64,000 nt of DNA from Bacillota bacterium (GTDB taxonomy: Bacteria; Bacillota; Clostridia; Acetivibrionales; DSM-1351): positions 1 to 64,000 of the forward strand of contig JAEWOH010000076.1 in NCBI GenBank assembly GCA_023460955.1. Direction: 5' to 3'. Below the pieces are notes generated by a model. The model saw only the letters and a program-made list of their open reading frames with translations. It made no database searches and was not told the DNA's origin. The translations under genes were made by a program, and so were the position numbers. Position 1 is the stretch's first letter. The number at the start of each line of letters is the position of its first letter. Shown here piece by piece: positions 1-9,839 of the stretch.

Positions 1-831
1 ACTGTACTCTAAAACACCTTAAACAACCTAAAGAACCTTAAGTAACTTAAGTGTGATCTAGTGTATATTGGAGATTATCTCACGGATAATATTTGGAAAA
101 CAATGCACCTTTTTATTTGACGCTTACGTTTGAGGCAGTATTTCTGTATAATAACTTTACTTATCCTTGAGGCCTTTAGCCTTCATGTTAATAGCATGAA
201 GGTGAAGGCTTGTTTCATTTTATCAAGAATATTACGTAATGACTTTTGCGTTGAGTATAACAACTCAAGGCTTTCTTTGTTTCTTGTAACACTAGTCAGA
301 TAGTTATACATTTTTTAAGTCATTAAGCTTTTAAAGTTAAGGCTTTTTCTATTAAGCTTGAATTCAAAACTATTGTTCATATTGTTACTTTGGTATTGGA
401 TTTACTTAAAAGACAAGTTAATGTTTATATCAAATATTTCCCATAAAATATAAAATTGAATCCTATAATTTATAGGGCTTTATACTAAGTAAATCGATTA
501 AAAATTCCGAGTTATTACTAATAGTATTTCCCAAAAATTATGGGACAAATAAGTTTAGAAAAATATAACAAATATATGTGAACAACGGCAAACGCCTATA
601 TCTGACCTATTTCCAAATTATATAGTCTTAATTTTCAACATTTATGCCAATTATATTTTAGTATTGAAATCTAAATTTGTTGATAATTACAAAAATATAT
701 GATAACATAAAATTTACCAGAACGAACAAAACAATACATATAATACAAAAATAAAACATAAAGTCAAAAAAGCACATATTTAACTGAAATAGCAATATTG
801 TCGGTCTAATAATATATTTGCGAGGTGAATT
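1..831. other. Gene-free AT-rich leader region before the pilus operon
   Basis: No convincing gene is visible in these 831 bases. Several inverted repeats are. CCTTCATG (180-187) pairs with CATGAAGG (195-202), while the overlapping AGCCTTCA (178-185) can pair with TGAAGGCT (203-210), so the two stems exclude each other. CCTATAA/TTATAGG lies at 462-476 and TCCCA/TGGGA at 529-545. A TATAAT at 147-152 has only a weak -35 (TTACGT, 124-129, 17-base gap). A long untranslated leader for pilB is possible. The conserved cores of a c-di-GMP-I riboswitch, which often sits before clostridial pilus genes, were looked for by eye and not found. Confidence 0.5.
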
Positions 832-3159
832 ATGTTAAAAGTTGCGCAGAAGGAACTAGAAGATATTCTTCTTGAAGAAGGAATAATTAGTATATCTCAG
901 CTCAAAGAAGCATTGAGACTTAATGTATCTTTAAATAAACCGATTTTGGATATTTTACTAGAGCAAAATATGATAACTCCAAGGGAGGCAGTGTTTGCTA
1001 ATGCAAAAAGGTTTGATTCCGAATATGTTGATTTGTCCGCTTTTGAGTTAGAAGATAGAAATGTACCTAAGATTATTAGAGAAGAGATTGCTAGAAAATA
1101 TTGTGTAATACCTTATAAGCTAGAAGATAATGTACTTTATGTAGCGATGAAAGATACCAATGATTTGTATGCTCTTGATGATATAACCATGTCAACAAAA
1201 TATCAGGTAAAACCTGTTGTGAGCTACGAGGAAGATATCAAAGATTTTATAAATAAAATATACATAAAAGATGTTAGAGATGAGGAAGAAAAACTTTTAA
1301 AAGACTTAAAACTATCTGAAGAAGAATTAGAAGAGCTTGATTCAGCAAAAATTCAAATGATATTAGATGCCCAGAATCAAAACAACTCACCAATCTTTAA
1401 CAAAAAGTTGGGTGAACTTTTTGTTAACAGTGGTCTTTTGACACCAGAAAAAGTTGAGGAATCTCTCAAACTTCAAGCATTAAAGGGTGGCAAGATTGGA
1501 TCGATACTTGTTAATGAGGGTTTAATAAAAGAGGATATACTTTATAAGTTTTTAGAGGTGCAACTTAAGGTCAATTACATAGATTTACGAGAGGTTGAAA
1601 TCCCCCCGGAGGTTATAGGTCTGTTAAAAGAAAATATTACAAGGAGATATAACCTGATTCCGGTGGAACGGGATGGAGATATCCTGAAAGTTGCAATGAC
1701 AGATCCTGTAGATGTTTTTGCGTTAGATGATTTACGTCTGTCAACAGGTATGGAAATAGTACCTCTACTTGCAAATGAAGAATATATTATTGAGAAACTA
1801 AATGATTATTATAATAAGAAAGCTAAAGAACAAGAAGTTAAGGATGCTGTCACCGAGACAGGAGTTAATATCTCTCCAAGCAGTACTGTTAATATTACAG
1901 ATTTTGATGAGGAAATTAAAAAGGTTAATGAAGAGATTGCAATTGAGATAAATCTCGAACAGCAGGAAGAAGAGTTAAATGATATAAGTGATGTTTCAAA
2001 TGCTCCTATTGTTAAAATGGTTAATATTATTTTTCAAAAAGCAATTTCACAGCGTGCCAGCGATATCCATATCGAACCAAACGAGGATTGCATAGTAATT
2101 CGATATAGAATAGATGGTCAGCTGGTAGAGGTAATGAAACATGACAAGAAGATATTGTCTTCACTGGTTGCACGTATAAAAATAATAAGTTCTTTAAATA
2201 TTGCGGAAAAGAGGATACCTCAGGACGGGAGAATCACCATAGCTGTTAATAAAAAGAATTATGATATGCGTGTATCTATTCTGCCTACAGTTCATGGTGA
2301 AAAGGTTGTTATCAGAATAGCCGATAAGGAAGCCTTCAACGTATCTAAGAAAGATTTGGGATTATTTGATGATGACATGGACAAGTTTAACAATATAATG
2401 GATAACCCTCATGGTATTGTACTGGTAACAGGGCCAACCGGAAGCGGTAAGTCAACAACGTTATATACCGCATTACGTGAACTCAGTAAGCCAAATGTAA
2501 ATATTCTGACAGTTGAGGATCCTGTTGAGTGCACAATTAAAGGTATAAATCAGGTTCAAGTTAATCCAAAAGCTGGTCTTAGCTTCGGATCGGCATTAAG
2601 AGCCTTCCTCAGACAGGATCCCGATATTATAATGGTGGGTGAGATCAGAGATTCTGAAACTGCAGAAATAGCAACAAGAGCAGCTATCACGGGTCACCTG
2701 GTACTAAGTACGTTGCATACTAATGATGCTGCAAGTTCTATTACAAGAATGATTGATATGGGAATTGAACCATTTGTAATATCATCCTCCATAGTAGGTG
2801 TTATAGCCCAAAGACTTGTAAGACGCCTCTGCCCGGTATGTAAATCCGAGCATGTTCTAGATGAGAATGAAAAGCTTATGCTGAAAATTGATCATGATGA
2901 GGTTATAAAAATTTATACTGCAAAGGGCTGCAGTTCATGTAACAACTCCGGATACAAAGGAAGAATAGCAATATATGAAATAATGAATATTACCAGAAAG
3001 CATAGAGAACTAATTGCTAAGAATGTAACGGCTGATACATTGAAGGAGTTGTCTGTAAGCTTAGGTATGAATACATTAAGAGATAGCTGCATCAGGCTTG
3101 TAAGAAATGGTACAACCTCACTGGACGAGATGGTTCGAGTCACATATAGTAAGGATTAA
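832..3159 (+). CDS. pilB: Type IV pilus assembly ATPase PilB (GspE family)
   Basis: Cytoplasmic hexameric ATPase that powers pilus extension. The 775-residue protein has two MshEN/GspE N-terminal modules in tandem (about 1-150 and 190-335), each with the APR-like 'LDDL/LDDI' turn. The GspE catalytic domain follows. The Walker A motif GPTGSGKST is at about residues 536-544, the Asp box and Walker B (DPDIIMVGEIRD) near 596-607, and the His box with STLHTND after it. A four-cysteine zinc motif (CPVC ... CSSC) lies at about 666-705, as in PilB but not PilT. The start has a GAGGTG ribosome site 6 bases upstream. It is the first gene of the pilus operon, followed 39 bases later by pilT. Confidence 0.96.
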   Translation: MLKVAQKELEDILLEEGIISISQLKEALRLNVSLNKPILDILLEQNMITPREAVFANAKRFDSEYVDLSAFELEDRNVPKIIREEIARKYCVIPYKLEDNVLYVAMKDTNDLYALDDITMSTKYQVKPVVSYEEDIKDFINKIYIKDVRDEEEKLLKDLKLSEEELEELDSAKIQMILDAQNQNNSPIFNKKLGELFVNSGLLTPEKVEESLKLQALKGGKIGSILVNEGLIKEDILYKFLEVQLKVNYIDLREVEIPPEVIGLLKENITRRYNLIPVERDGDILKVAMTDPVDVFALDDLRLSTGMEIVPLLANEEYIIEKLNDYYNKKAKEQEVKDAVTETGVNISPSSTVNITDFDEEIKKVNEEIAIEINLEQQEEELNDISDVSNAPIVKMVNIIFQKAISQRASDIHIEPNEDCIVIRYRIDGQLVEVMKHDKKILSSLVARIKIISSLNIAEKRIPQDGRITIAVNKKNYDMRVSILPTVHGEKVVIRIADKEAFNVSKKDLGLFDDDMDKFNNIMDNPHGIVLVTGPTGSGKSTTLYTALRELSKPNVNILTVEDPVECTIKGINQVQVNPKAGLSFGSALRAFLRQDPDIIMVGEIRDSETAEIATRAAITGHLVLSTLHTNDAASSITRMIDMGIEPFVISSSIVGVIAQRLVRRLCPVCKSEHVLDENEKLMLKIDHDEVIKIYTAKGCSSCNNSGYKGRIAIYEIMNITRKHRELIAKNVTADTLKELSVSLGMNTLRDSCIRLVRNGTTSLDEMVRVTYSKD

Positions 3160-3198
3160 TAAAGTACCAAGAAATAAACATTGAGCAGGTGATGCTAT

Positions 3199-4251
3199 AT
3201 GGAGTTAGATGAGATACTTAGCGAGGGCTATGAGAAAAAAGCCTCGGACGTTCACATTACAGCGGGTTTTCCAATAACTTTCAGGATTAACGGCGAGCTT
3301 ATAAACAAGGACGAAAATAATCTGACCTCTGAAGATTGTGAGAAGCTTGCGAGACAGTGTTTGGGTGAAAAGAATTTTAGCATTTTTGTAATTCAGAGAG
3401 AAATGGATCTTTCATATACAATACCAGGAGTAGGAAGATTCAGAGTAAATGTATATAAGCAGAGAGGCTCCACAGCTATAGTATTTAGAATAATATCTCA
3501 TTCTGTTCCAGGAATTGAGACATTGGGATTGCCGGATATAGTATACCAGTTTGCAATGAAGCAAAGAGGACTGATACTTGTTACAGGGCCAACCGGCAGC
3601 GGAAAATCAACAACACTGGCTGCAATGATTAATTACATAAATGCTAACAGAAAATGCCACATAATAACAATTGAGGATCCAATAGAATACATGCATAGGC
3701 ATAAGAAGAGTATTGTTAACCAGAGAGAAATAGGTAATGATACCAGTTCATATACCTATGCATTACGGTCAGCATTAAGAGAAGATCCTGATGTTATATT
3801 GATAGGAGAAATGAGAGATCTCGAAACAATTTCTATAGCTTTGACGGCCGCTGAAACAGGTCATTTAGTATTTTCAACTCTTCACACAGTTGGTGCTGCA
3901 AAAACTATAGACAGGATAGTGGATGTATTTCCTCCTCACCAGCAATCGCAAATAAGAAATCAAATGTCTACGGTGCTTCAGGGTATAATATCACAGCAAC
4001 TGATTGCAAATGTTGATGGGCTGGGACGTTCAGTGGCAACAGAGGTCATGACCCTGACCGCAGCAACCTCAAATCTGATCAGGGAGGCAAAAACTCCTCA
4101 GATAAACAGTTGTATATATAATGGAGGACAATATGGAATGCATTCGATGGATACCAGTATTGCCCAATTATATAAAAATAAAAAGATAAGTTATGAATCA
4201 GCATGCCAGTGTGCAATTGATATAGATAATATAAAAAAGATATTGATATAA
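3199..4251 (+). CDS. pilT: Type IV pilus retraction ATPase PilT
   Basis: A 350-residue GspE-family ATPase of PilT length that lacks the MshEN modules and zinc motif of its neighbour. The Walker A GPTGSGKST is at about residues 130-138. GEMRDLETISIALTAAETG is the Walker B and His-box region typical of PilT, and the C-terminal ATSNLIREAKTPQI matches the PilT 'AIRNLIRE' retraction motif with one change. PilT depolymerises pilin from the base and drives twitching. Its presence next to pilB indicates retractable pili rather than a secretion pseudopilus alone. GCAGGTG provides the ribosome site. Confidence 0.95.
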   Translation: MELDEILSEGYEKKASDVHITAGFPITFRINGELINKDENNLTSEDCEKLARQCLGEKNFSIFVIQREMDLSYTIPGVGRFRVNVYKQRGSTAIVFRIISHSVPGIETLGLPDIVYQFAMKQRGLILVTGPTGSGKSTTLAAMINYINANRKCHIITIEDPIEYMHRHKKSIVNQREIGNDTSSYTYALRSALREDPDVILIGEMRDLETISIALTAAETGHLVFSTLHTVGAAKTIDRIVDVFPPHQQSQIRNQMSTVLQGIISQQLIANVDGLGRSVATEVMTLTAATSNLIREAKTPQINSCIYNGGQYGMHSMDTSIAQLYKNKKISYESACQCAIDIDNIKKILI

Positions 4252-4276
4252 CCAATTTGTTAGGGGGGGAAGAACA

Positions 4277-5383
4277 ATGGCATTTACATTTTTCAATAAC
4301 TACTTTTTGACTATTGACATTGGATTCAGATTGATCAAGATATTACAGGTGAGAAAAAAAGAAAATGACACTATCGAGGTCGTTAATTTCGGAATAGGTA
4401 ATACTCCGAAGGATTGTATTAAAAATGGTGCAATTAAGGACAAAGCTCGTGTTATTGAGGAAATTAAAAAGGTTATGCAGGAAAACAACATAACTGCAAA
4501 AGAGGCAAAAATTGTAATGTCAGGTACAAACATTATAACTCGAATAATAATGATTGATGAAGTGCCTGAAAGTGCAATAGAAGATAAGGTTATGACGGAA
4601 ATTGAAAGCTTTATGCCCATTAATCTTGATGAACACCGGGTAGATTTTAAAATTCTGGATCACGTATTTGATGGCGGTAAAAAGAAAATAAGAGTATTTG
4701 TAACAGCCGTCAAAAAAAGCATTATTAATAGTTATGTTGAAATATTGAATAGTCTGGGTTTGAAACCAGTGTCTGTTGACACCCCGGCCAACAGTGTTTC
4801 CAAACTGTTCAATAAAGAAATAAAGCTAAAAGAAAGTGATTTAAAAGCCCGTCAGCGGAATCAACGGTTTGATTCGGGTGCAATTGCAGTGCTCGACTTC
4901 GGTTCTGAAACCACCATTGTTAACATACTTAGAAACAAGGTAATTGAATTTAATAGAGTTATTCTTATAGGTAGCAGTAATATAGATAAAGCCATCTTTG
5001 AGAACATAATCGTAGATAAATTAAAAGCTGATTTTGCCGAACAGTATAAAAAGAAATACGGAATCATTCTTCGCAGGGATTTTAATAATGATCTGGAATG
5101 GAACTGTGGAGAGACATCCAAAGCTGTTGTAAATGAGATAATTAAAAACATTAATATCTGTTTCGACTTTTATACAAATCGCTGTGGTGGTGAAAAGATA
5201 AGTAAGATAGTTCTTGCGGGGGGAGGTTCTCAACTACCTCATTTGAGGGAGTATCTGGAGGATATTTTCAAGCTGCCCTGCTATTCAACAAACTCTATAG
5301 ATATTGATGGCGTAGATTTCTCTGAAAACCTTGATGTCCATAGGATTAATTATCTGATAAACGCTCTGGGGATAGCACTATAG
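4277..5383 (+). CDS. pilM: Type IV pilus inner-membrane platform protein PilM
   Basis: An actin-like ATP-binding protein of 368 residues that in known systems binds the N-terminal tail of PilN at the cytoplasmic face. It begins with the FtsA/PilM phosphate-1 region (LTIDIGFRLIKIL). The phosphate-2 strand AVLDFGSETTIVNI lies near residues 200-215 and the adenosine loop IVLAGGGSQLPHL near 310-325. An unusually strong ribosome site (GGGGGGGAAG) lies 6 bases before the ATG. pilN is present downstream, so the partner pair is complete. Confidence 0.93.
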   Translation: MAFTFFNNYFLTIDIGFRLIKILQVRKKENDTIEVVNFGIGNTPKDCIKNGAIKDKARVIEEIKKVMQENNITAKEAKIVMSGTNIITRIIMIDEVPESAIEDKVMTEIESFMPINLDEHRVDFKILDHVFDGGKKKIRVFVTAVKKSIINSYVEILNSLGLKPVSVDTPANSVSKLFNKEIKLKESDLKARQRNQRFDSGAIAVLDFGSETTIVNILRNKVIEFNRVILIGSSNIDKAIFENIIVDKLKADFAEQYKKKYGIILRRDFNNDLEWNCGETSKAVVNEIIKNINICFDFYTNRCGGEKISKIVLAGGGSQLPHLREYLEDIFKLPCYSTNSIDIDGVDFSENLDVHRINYLINALGIAL

Positions 5384-5425
5384 CATAGGACAACAATTCA
5401 AGATTAGTTTATCAGGGAGGCACCT

Positions 5426-6640
5426 ATGCCGTTATATGAGTATAAAGCAAAAAACGCTGAAGACAAGATTTTTGAAGGAAAGAATAAGTTCAGCAGCAAA
5501 GAGAGCTTGGCTGAACAGCTGGAGCAAAGAGGCTATACACTAGTAGAGGTAAAAGAGCTGAATGCCTTTACAGATATATCTCAGATTGGGATATTTAAAA
5601 AGAAAGTTAAAGTCAAGGATCTCGCTATTTTATGCAGACAATTTTCAATAATACTGGAGGCAGGGGTGCCTATTGCAACAGCTCTGGATGTGCTCCGTGA
5701 GCAAACCACAAACCCAACCCTTAAAGAATGTGTTTCCGATATCTATGAGGATATACAGAAGGGTATTGCACTTTCGGTTTCTATGAAAAAGCATACAGGA
5801 ATTTTTCCAGAAATACTCATTTATATGGTTGAAGCCGGTGAACTAAGCGGTATGTTGGACAAGACCTTCAAAAGGATGGCTGAGCATTTTGAAAAAGAAA
5901 ACAGGCTGCATCATAAAATAAAAAGTGCCATGACATATCCTGTAATCGTTTTAACAGTTGCAGTCGCAGTAATATTTATTTTAATGATTAAAGTGGTTCC
6001 TGCATTTTCAGATATATTAAACAGTTTTAATGTTGAAATGCCTGTGTTTACTAAGGTTTTAATTCAGATTAGCAGTTTTTTTAAGAGCTTTTGGTGGCTC
6101 TTGCTAGGTATCATAACTGCAATAGTTATAGGATTAGGCCGCTTCCGTAAATCGGATTCAGGCAGAAGGTTCTTCGGTAATCTGGCAATAAAGCTCCCAA
6201 TACTGAAGAATGTAACAAAAAATATTATTACTGCCCGCTTTGCAAGAACTATGGGGACACTGATGGCGTCAGGAGTCTTGATAATACAGTCCCTTGAGGT
6301 TGTTCAGAAGCTCTTGGGCAATAAAATTATTGAAGAAAAAATAGCTGTAGTCATTGAAGATATAAAGCAGGGCAAAGGACTTACCCAGCCACTTGCTGCC
6401 ATGAAATACTTCTCACCGATGATGGTATCAATGATTCGAATTGGAGAAGAGTCCGGAAATCTGGACTATTCCCTTGACAAATCAGCAGACTTCTTTGATG
6501 AGGAGGTTGAGACCTCAATACAGCAGCTTACATCCTTAGTCGAACCAATAATCGTAATATTTCTCGCCATAATCGTCGCATTTGTAATACTTAGCGTCCT
6601 CTATCCAATGCTGAGTATATATCAAAATATGTCAGCGTAA
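5426..6640 (+). CDS. pilC: Type IV pilus inner-membrane platform protein PilC
   Basis: A GspF/PilC polytopic membrane protein of 404 residues that couples the ATPases to pilin insertion. It shows two tandem T2SSF domains (about 70-195 and 270-400), each with the GELSG/GEESGNLD signature, and three strong hydrophobic segments: about 172-194 (YPVIVLTVAVAVIFILMI), 220-240, and 370-395. The N-terminal PLYEYKAKN start is typical. Ribosome site CAGGGAGG lies 7 bases upstream. Confidence 0.95.
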   Translation: MPLYEYKAKNAEDKIFEGKNKFSSKESLAEQLEQRGYTLVEVKELNAFTDISQIGIFKKKVKVKDLAILCRQFSIILEAGVPIATALDVLREQTTNPTLKECVSDIYEDIQKGIALSVSMKKHTGIFPEILIYMVEAGELSGMLDKTFKRMAEHFEKENRLHHKIKSAMTYPVIVLTVAVAVIFILMIKVVPAFSDILNSFNVEMPVFTKVLIQISSFFKSFWWLLLGIITAIVIGLGRFRKSDSGRRFFGNLAIKLPILKNVTKNIITARFARTMGTLMASGVLIIQSLEVVQKLLGNKIIEEKIAVVIEDIKQGKGLTQPLAAMKYFSPMMVSMIRIGEESGNLDYSLDKSADFFDEEVETSIQQLTSLVEPIIVIFLAIIVAFVILSVLYPMLSIYQNMSA

Positions 6641-6775
6641 AAGAAAATTAGCTGACAAGAATTGATAATCCATGTTTTTCATTGATGCTAAAAGTCTGGT
6701 TATAGTAATAAAAGCATTGGACTATGTCCAAGTTGCTTATTAATAGCAAATTAATTTTAGAGGAGGAATTAAATT

Positions 6776-7360
6776 ATGAGTAACTTAGAATCTATTGAAG
6801 AAACTGAATTAGAGGAGGGAGGGAAAACAAAAAAAATTATGAATAAAAAGCTATTAAAGAATCAAAAAGGTTTCTCACTGGTCGAGCTTTTGATAGTTAT
6901 TGCTATAATGGGTGTACTTGCGGTTATAGCCTTTAATATGTTTAGCGGAGTTCTTGTAAACAGCAAAAAAAGAGCTGACGATCAGCAAGCTAAAAGAATA
7001 GCAGATGCTATACTAACATATTGTGTAGATTCTAATGACTGGAAGCTGGAGAAAGCTTATACAGATTCAGCTCATACCACAGCAGCAAATTTAAAAGCCA
7101 AGACACCGACGCAAATTATTCAAACATTAATGGAGCCTGTATACAATAGTGAGGGCAGTGAATTTGGACCATATTTTACAAAAAAAGACCCGGAAAAAGA
7201 TGCCGACGAAGCTCCAAATGATGCCGCCTACAATCCGCAATGGAATACTACCGGAGGATATGTAGGGTGGAAAATTACCGTGTACCCTAAGGCTCAAACT
7301 GTAAAATGCGAACCAACAAAATCAGCAGAAGCAGTTGTATCTGTTTCAACAACATATTAA
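6776..7360 (+). CDS. Major type IV pilin (prepilin)
   Basis: A class III-signal prepilin. The cleavage site is KG|FSLVELLIVIAIMG, with Glu at position 5 of the mature protein and a hydrophobic N-terminal helix, followed by about 140 residues of globular domain without a cysteine pair near the end. Two starts are possible. ATG 6776 has an ideal GAGGAGG site and gives a 31-residue acidic leader. The in-frame ATG at 6839 gives a conventional short leader (MNKKLLKNQKG) but its GGAGGGAGG is about 18 bases away. A strong hairpin follows the gene, consistent with high, separately controlled expression, so it is the likely main subunit. Confidence 0.9.
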   Translation: MSNLESIEETELEEGGKTKKIMNKKLLKNQKGFSLVELLIVIAIMGVLAVIAFNMFSGVLVNSKKRADDQQAKRIADAILTYCVDSNDWKLEKAYTDSAHTTAANLKAKTPTQIIQTLMEPVYNSEGSEFGPYFTKKDPEKDADEAPNDAAYNPQWNTTGGYVGWKITVYPKAQTVKCEPTKSAEAVVSVSTTY

Positions 7361-7418
7361 TTAATTGATACTAAAATTAATATCAAGTATAAAAGACTGT
7401 ATATTATCGCAATTACAT

Positions 7419-7465
7419 AAATTATAAAGCTGGTTTTCAGCCAGCTTTATAATTTAATCCTTTTT
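7419..7465 (+). terminator. Strong hairpin after the major pilin gene (terminator or mRNA stabiliser)
   Basis: A perfect 15-base-pair stem (7419-7433 with 7441-7455, 7-base loop) is followed by AATCCTTTTT. Downstream pilus genes continue in the same direction with no clear promoter. It may therefore be a partial terminator or a 3' stabiliser that makes pilin mRNA more abundant than that of the assembly genes. Confidence 0.75.
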
Positions 7466-7482
7466 CAGAAGCTGGTGTAAAT

Positions 7483-8094
7483 ATGAAAAAGACAAAAAAC
7501 CACGGCTTCGCGCTCGTGGAACTGCTACTGGGGTTAGCGTTAATTGCAATTGTACTTCCGCTTGTTTTTCAATTATATATCTTTGGACAGGAAACCTTTT
7601 CCTATGGTACCAGACTTGCTGAGCAGCAATATGCTGTAACTAATGTGCTGCAGCACATCAGGGGAGATGTGCAAAAAGCTGCATATGTTTATTATAAAGG
7701 CGAGAATGAGAATTTGGCAATTGTGCATGCAGCCAAAAGCTCGTTGATAAAGCTGGGCTATTATAGTGCCAGTGCTGGAGGCCCAGTACCGGATAAGTGC
7801 GTATATTGGAGATTTTACTGTGAGGCCGACGGTCAGGAGTGTACTCTCCAAAAGACAGAAGAGATGGACTTCAGCGCTCCTGCACCTGGCGATGACCAGT
7901 TCTATACAGTAGTAAAGGGACTTGATACAGCAGCATGCAATTTTTACCTTTCGGAATCAGATGGTAATGATTATATGCTTAGAATTAGTATTAAGCCTAT
8001 AGAAACAAATACAGGCAGAATGACATCGCACAATGTTAAAGAGGCAATAATTACAGAAATATCTGTTTTATATAAGGAACTAAAAGTAGATTAA
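7483..8094 (+). CDS. Minor prepilin-like protein
   Basis: A 203-residue protein with a short prepilin leader: MKKTKNHG|FALVELLLGLALI, Glu at +5, then a hydrophobic helix. The mature part has three cysteines in the middle (CVYWRFYC...C). By length and position after the main pilin it resembles PilW/ComGF-type minor pilins, but the exact class cannot be fixed by eye. Minor pilins usually prime pilus assembly. The start codon lies just after the pilin hairpin; the ribosome site (GAAGCTGGTG) is weak. Confidence 0.78.
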   Translation: MKKTKNHGFALVELLLGLALIAIVLPLVFQLYIFGQETFSYGTRLAEQQYAVTNVLQHIRGDVQKAAYVYYKGENENLAIVHAAKSSLIKLGYYSASAGGPVPDKCVYWRFYCEADGQECTLQKTEEMDFSAPAPGDDQFYTVVKGLDTAACNFYLSESDGNDYMLRISIKPIETNTGRMTSHNVKEAIITEISVLYKELKVD

Positions 8095-8108
8095 TAATGG
8101 AGGCAGTT

Positions 8109-8675
8109 ATGAGGGATATAAATTTGATGCCGGAGGATATAAAGCTCAATCCTCCACCAAAGCCAGAAGTAGCAAAAAGCAGTAATAAATTACTTCTTTC
8201 TGTACTAATTTTGATATTGGCTCTTATTTTTATTGCAGGAACTCTCGTTAGCCCCAAAATATATGTAAAGCTGCTTCAGACGCAATCTGCTAAATTACAG
8301 GCCGAAATTGCAAGTAGTAAATACGCTGATGTTAGGGCTGTTGACAGTCAGATAGCAGAGATTCAGGGCACAATTGACAAAAAGAAGGATGTAATTGATA
8401 GCATAAATACCGGAATGTCTGCATCGGATGTCATAAATTATGCAGAAGAGGCTCTCCCGGAGGGAGTTTCATATACAGATATACAATACTCTGAAAAAAA
8501 GCTAGTTATAAAGGGTAATTCTAAGGATAGAACAGCTGTAGCAGAATACATAGTAAATCTGAACAGACTTGATATTTTTTCCGGATTTCTTTCTAATGTA
8601 ACCTATAGATATGGAAACAAAGATATACTCCTACAGTTTCAGATAGAATTATCCAAGCCTGGAAAAGAGGTATAA
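8109..8675 (+). CDS. pilN: Type IV pilus assembly protein PilN
   Basis: A bitopic inner-membrane protein. The short cytoplasmic tail has RDINLMPEDIKL, the INLLP-type motif bound by PilM. It is followed by one transmembrane helix (about 27-50), a coiled-coil stretch and a small ferredoxin-like periplasmic-type domain. An ATG at 8097 is in frame, but the GGAGG it contains is the ribosome site for the ATG at 8109, which also places the PilN motif at the N-terminus. 188 residues. Followed directly by pilO. Confidence 0.88.
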   Translation: MRDINLMPEDIKLNPPPKPEVAKSSNKLLLSVLILILALIFIAGTLVSPKIYVKLLQTQSAKLQAEIASSKYADVRAVDSQIAEIQGTIDKKKDVIDSINTGMSASDVINYAEEALPEGVSYTDIQYSEKKLVIKGNSKDRTAVAEYIVNLNRLDIFSGFLSNVTYRYGNKDILLQFQIELSKPGKEV

Positions 8676-8677
8676 AA

Positions 8678-9826
8678 ATGAATTTCAAGCTGAAAAAGAA
8701 CGAAATAGTGCTCTTATCTGTTTTAGGTATATTGTTGTATATTTTTTTATTTTATAAATTTATTTGGGTACCTGTAGTGCCTGAGATAATGGATCAGAAG
8801 GACAGAATAGCAGAATTGACATTATCCAGGGACAAGCTTAATCAGGAACTTCAAAACCTAGATAACAAAAAGCTGGTGCTTATCTCGAAACAAGCTGGAA
8901 ATGAAAGACTTGAAGGATATCTGAACAATGAGGCAAATGTATCTGACTGCTTAGATTATATGGGTAAGCTTTCCGGTATTGTTGGGGATGGTATTAAGGA
9001 AGTAAATATTGGCACGCCGGAAAAGAAAGAGGTAAACAGTTCACAGTATTATGAAATAAAAATTAACTACTCAATCGAATTAGAAATTGACAAGTTCAAG
9101 GACATGCTTAGTTATATTGAAAACAGCTCAAAAATAATGAAGATCAGTAGATTCGATATAAAGAGTAATAAAACAGAGGAGAATCAGAACACTGGTATTA
9201 ATACTCCCGTTTCAGATAGTGATAAATACAAAGCAGATATTACGCTGATAATGTATGCACTTGATCTGGAAGCCGCAGACAGACTATATGAGTATGGAAG
9301 ACACAAATTTAACCGTTATGAATATGGTAACGGTTCTGAGGGATCAGATGCTCAAGGAACACCGGAAACCGCCGGCGTCCCGACGGGAGGAGCGACAGAT
9401 TCTAATACTGGTAATACAAACGACTTTCAAGTTAATTACAACAGTTTTCTTATGGCAGGAGACAATTTCAAGCTGCGGGGCTTTGATAAAGATGAAGAGC
9501 GGCTGGACTTAAAAACAAATGAATTTATTACTATGGAACTTAATATTAACGGAAACACCTATAATATAAAAGCTGAAGACAGTAAGGGTAAAAAATATGG
9601 TATTTCCGGTGCCGTTCCAAACCGAGACCTTAATATGCTGATTAATGTTATTCTTTCACAGATTGAGGAGAATAAGAATATTGGACTTAAAATTAAGGTT
9701 ATAAACAACTCTGGGAACAAGTTAAATATTATTTTAAATGATGCATCCGGAAGAGCAACTGTAACAGACAGGCAGGGAACAGAAATCCGTGACAAAAATG
9801 AGCAGGAAAAAGTTTATATCAAGTAA
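8678..9826 (+). CDS. pilO: PilO-like pilus alignment protein with C-terminal extension
   Basis: 382 residues. It has a short N-terminal tail, one transmembrane helix (about 9-29), a coiled coil (about 38-75), then a PilO-type alpha/beta domain to about 195. After a Gly/Thr/Ser/Asn-rich linker (about 212-250) comes an extra C-terminal domain of about 130 residues that ordinary PilO proteins (around 200 residues) lack. It is separated from pilN by 2 bases, so translation is probably coupled. Assignment to PilO rests on position and topology more than on motifs. Confidence 0.75.
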   Translation: MNFKLKKNEIVLLSVLGILLYIFLFYKFIWVPVVPEIMDQKDRIAELTLSRDKLNQELQNLDNKKLVLISKQAGNERLEGYLNNEANVSDCLDYMGKLSGIVGDGIKEVNIGTPEKKEVNSSQYYEIKINYSIELEIDKFKDMLSYIENSSKIMKISRFDIKSNKTEENQNTGINTPVSDSDKYKADITLIMYALDLEAADRLYEYGRHKFNRYEYGNGSEGSDAQGTPETAGVPTGGATDSNTGNTNDFQVNYNSFLMAGDNFKLRGFDKDEERLDLKTNEFITMELNINGNTYNIKAEDSKGKKYGISGAVPNRDLNMLINVILSQIEENKNIGLKIKVINNSGNKLNIILNDASGRATVTDRQGTEIRDKNEQEKVYIK

Positions 9827-9839
9827 ACAGGATGTGTTT

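Noticed and set aside
1..831. c-di-GMP riboswitch expected before clostridial pilus genes
   Set aside because: The conserved core of the GEMM-I aptamer was not seen; GGCAAAC near 588 lacks its partners.
4300..4620. Minus-strand frames opposite pilM and many other long genes
   Set aside because: They are shadow frames with low-complexity hydrophobic translations and no ribosome sites; the + strand genes explain the sequence.
9255..9512. 85-codon frame within pilO
   Set aside because: Alternate frame inside a well-supported gene, with unlikely composition.
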